NCBI RefSeq assembly: GCF_947507565.1
Contig: NC_089182.1
Location: forward strand, 1,302,001-1,366,000
From: Oscarella lobularis
Taxonomy: Eukaryota > Porifera > Homoscleromorpha > Homosclerophorida > Oscarellidae
Reading direction: 5' to 3'
Length of the DNA stretch: 64,000 nucleotides
Positions 63,491 through 64,000 of this stretch are shown here, in pieces; the stretch's first letter is position 1; each line of letters opens with the position of its first letter. Both the position numbers and the translations under genes were made by a program. The notes below the pieces were generated by a model, which made no database searches, was not told where the DNA came from, and worked only from the letters and a program-made list of their open reading frames with translations.

Positions 63491-64000
63491 TCAAATCATA
63501 GGTAAAATTGATTCGCAGCAGTTGCATAATGCACAAGCTATAAAGGCTATTTTGTCTAGAGGACTCACTCCCGATCCGTCGGTACACTTGATGAGATCGA
63601 TCGGGACAGTGGAGCTGAGAATAGTGTATTTGCCTCGTAGAAGGGAGATTGCTCGCTCAATGTGTATTCGGACGCGCGATAGCTTTCTCGCTAGATCCAC
63701 ATCTTCTTTCGGAAGTTGTTTTCGACACTTAGTAAAAGGCGGTATCTTCAGGACAGCGCCGTAGGATCCGACAGATTGCGCGATATTGAAGCCTCTGTCC
63801 GCTAACACTTCATCGCCTGGCAGCAGCTTTCGTAAAATTCCACATTGCTCAGTCAAATATTTATCTGACGTTCTGCCGCCCCAGCCTTTAGAGATGAATG
63901 TGATGACTCCGGTAGGACAAACCGATATTAAAAATTTTACTGTTTGATGATGCTTATAGTTTGAATACGACTGCGCTTTAGCTTTGAGGTCGCTTGGTCG
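63491..64000 (-). CDS. THAP-type DDE_Tnp_4 transposase of ISL2EU copy 2 (C-terminal part)
   Basis: Open from the window edge (64000) to the stop at 63491 on the minus strand: SYSNYKHHQTVKFLISVCPT, GVITFISKGWGGRTSDKYLT, LLPGDEVLADRGFNIAQSVG (second catalytic Asp in DRGF), IPPFTKCRKQLPKEDV and VRIHIERAISLLRGKYTIL (catalytic Glu). No stops or frame changes in the visible 170 codons, in contrast to copy 1. The first Asp and THAP domain lie outside the window. The convergent partner ends 16 bp away. Confidence 0.9.
   Translation of the reverse strand, partial: RPSDLKAKAQSYSNYKHHQTVKFLISVCPTGVITFISKGWGGRTSDKYLTEQCGILRKLLPGDEVLADRGFNIAQSVGSYGAVLKIPPFTKCRKQLPKEDVDLARKLSRVRIHIERAISLLRGKYTILSSTVPIDLIKCTDGSGVSPLDKIAFIACALCNCCESILPMI

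Larger units (their letters stand above)
61746..64000. mobile_element. ISL2EU-type DNA transposon, copy 2 (runs off the window)
   Basis: Left end GGGCTTATGCATGACGTCA at 61746, preceded by the TA target (61744-61745). It corresponds to the right end of copy 1, so this element lies in the opposite orientation: accessory SWIM-YqaJ-PHD gene first on the plus strand, transposase on the minus strand. The right end is not in the window. Proteins are divergent from copy 1, so it belongs to another subfamily. Confidence 0.87.

Overview
The window is a eukaryotic, almost certainly invertebrate-metazoan, transposon-rich region. Evidence seen: spliceosomal introns of about 45-55 nt inside several element genes, TTAGGG-like degenerate repeats, and a mix of element families (Gypsy, Ngaro/DIRS, Penelope-like, non-LTR with a restriction-like endonuclease, hAT/ZMYM-like, ISL2EU with THAP, YqaJ and PHD domains, P-element-like, DUF6589 plus RecQ) that is typical of sponges, cnidarians and other early-branching animals. 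The exact taxon is not determinable from this sequence. No clear single-copy host gene was recognised; the best candidate is a broken MYND-finger gene at 9.2-11.6 kb.

Layout. 0.08-0.45 kb: P-element-like relic. 1.19-1.43 kb: 13-bp tandem array. 1.47-6.4 kb: a composite repeat (integrase-like gene at its right end) that recurs at 24.3-36.2 kb, where it is split by later insertions. 8.0-8.9 kb: Gypsy-type 5' end (repeated at 45.6-46.5 kb). 9.2-11.6 kb: degenerate MYND gene. 12.0-12.55 kb: MITE-like element with a tRNA-derived SINE. 15.07-20.85 kb: nearly intact Gypsy element with apparently identical 217-bp LTRs. 22.4-24.3 kb: Penelope-like relic. 27.30-33.16 kb: a TIR element that itself contains a RecQ-DUF6589 element (27.96-32.95 kb). 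34.26-35.30 kb: 5'-truncated non-LTR insertion. 36.46-40.03 kb: ISL2EU element. 40.0-41.2 kb: DDE transposase-like relic. 41.2-45.5 kb: hAT relic broken by a 2.3-kb foldback element. 46.7-52.45 kb: second RecQ-DUF6589 element. 52.5-54.8 kb: Gypsy, RT and DIRS-gag fragments. 55.19-60.37 kb: Ngaro-type tyrosine-recombinase retrotransposon with complete split direct repeats. 60.6-61.7 kb: second DDE transposase-like gene, interrupted by a second ISL2EU element that runs off the window.

Most interesting system: two divergent elements with the same plan. Each has a RecQ-family helicase gene and a DUF6589-type gene facing each other, long TIRs that begin TAGCCTCG and carry a strong hairpin 12-14 bp from the tip, and 9-bp target-site duplications. 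The first copy looks close to intact (210-bp TIRs, perfect 9-bp TSD, small introns with usable splice sites). The second is older. In the first, the RecQ start codon lies inside the TIR and the DUF6589 gene begins with an RFX-like winged-helix domain. Because the large composite repeat exists in two copies, three insertions can be dated relative to an 'empty' sister site in the same window.
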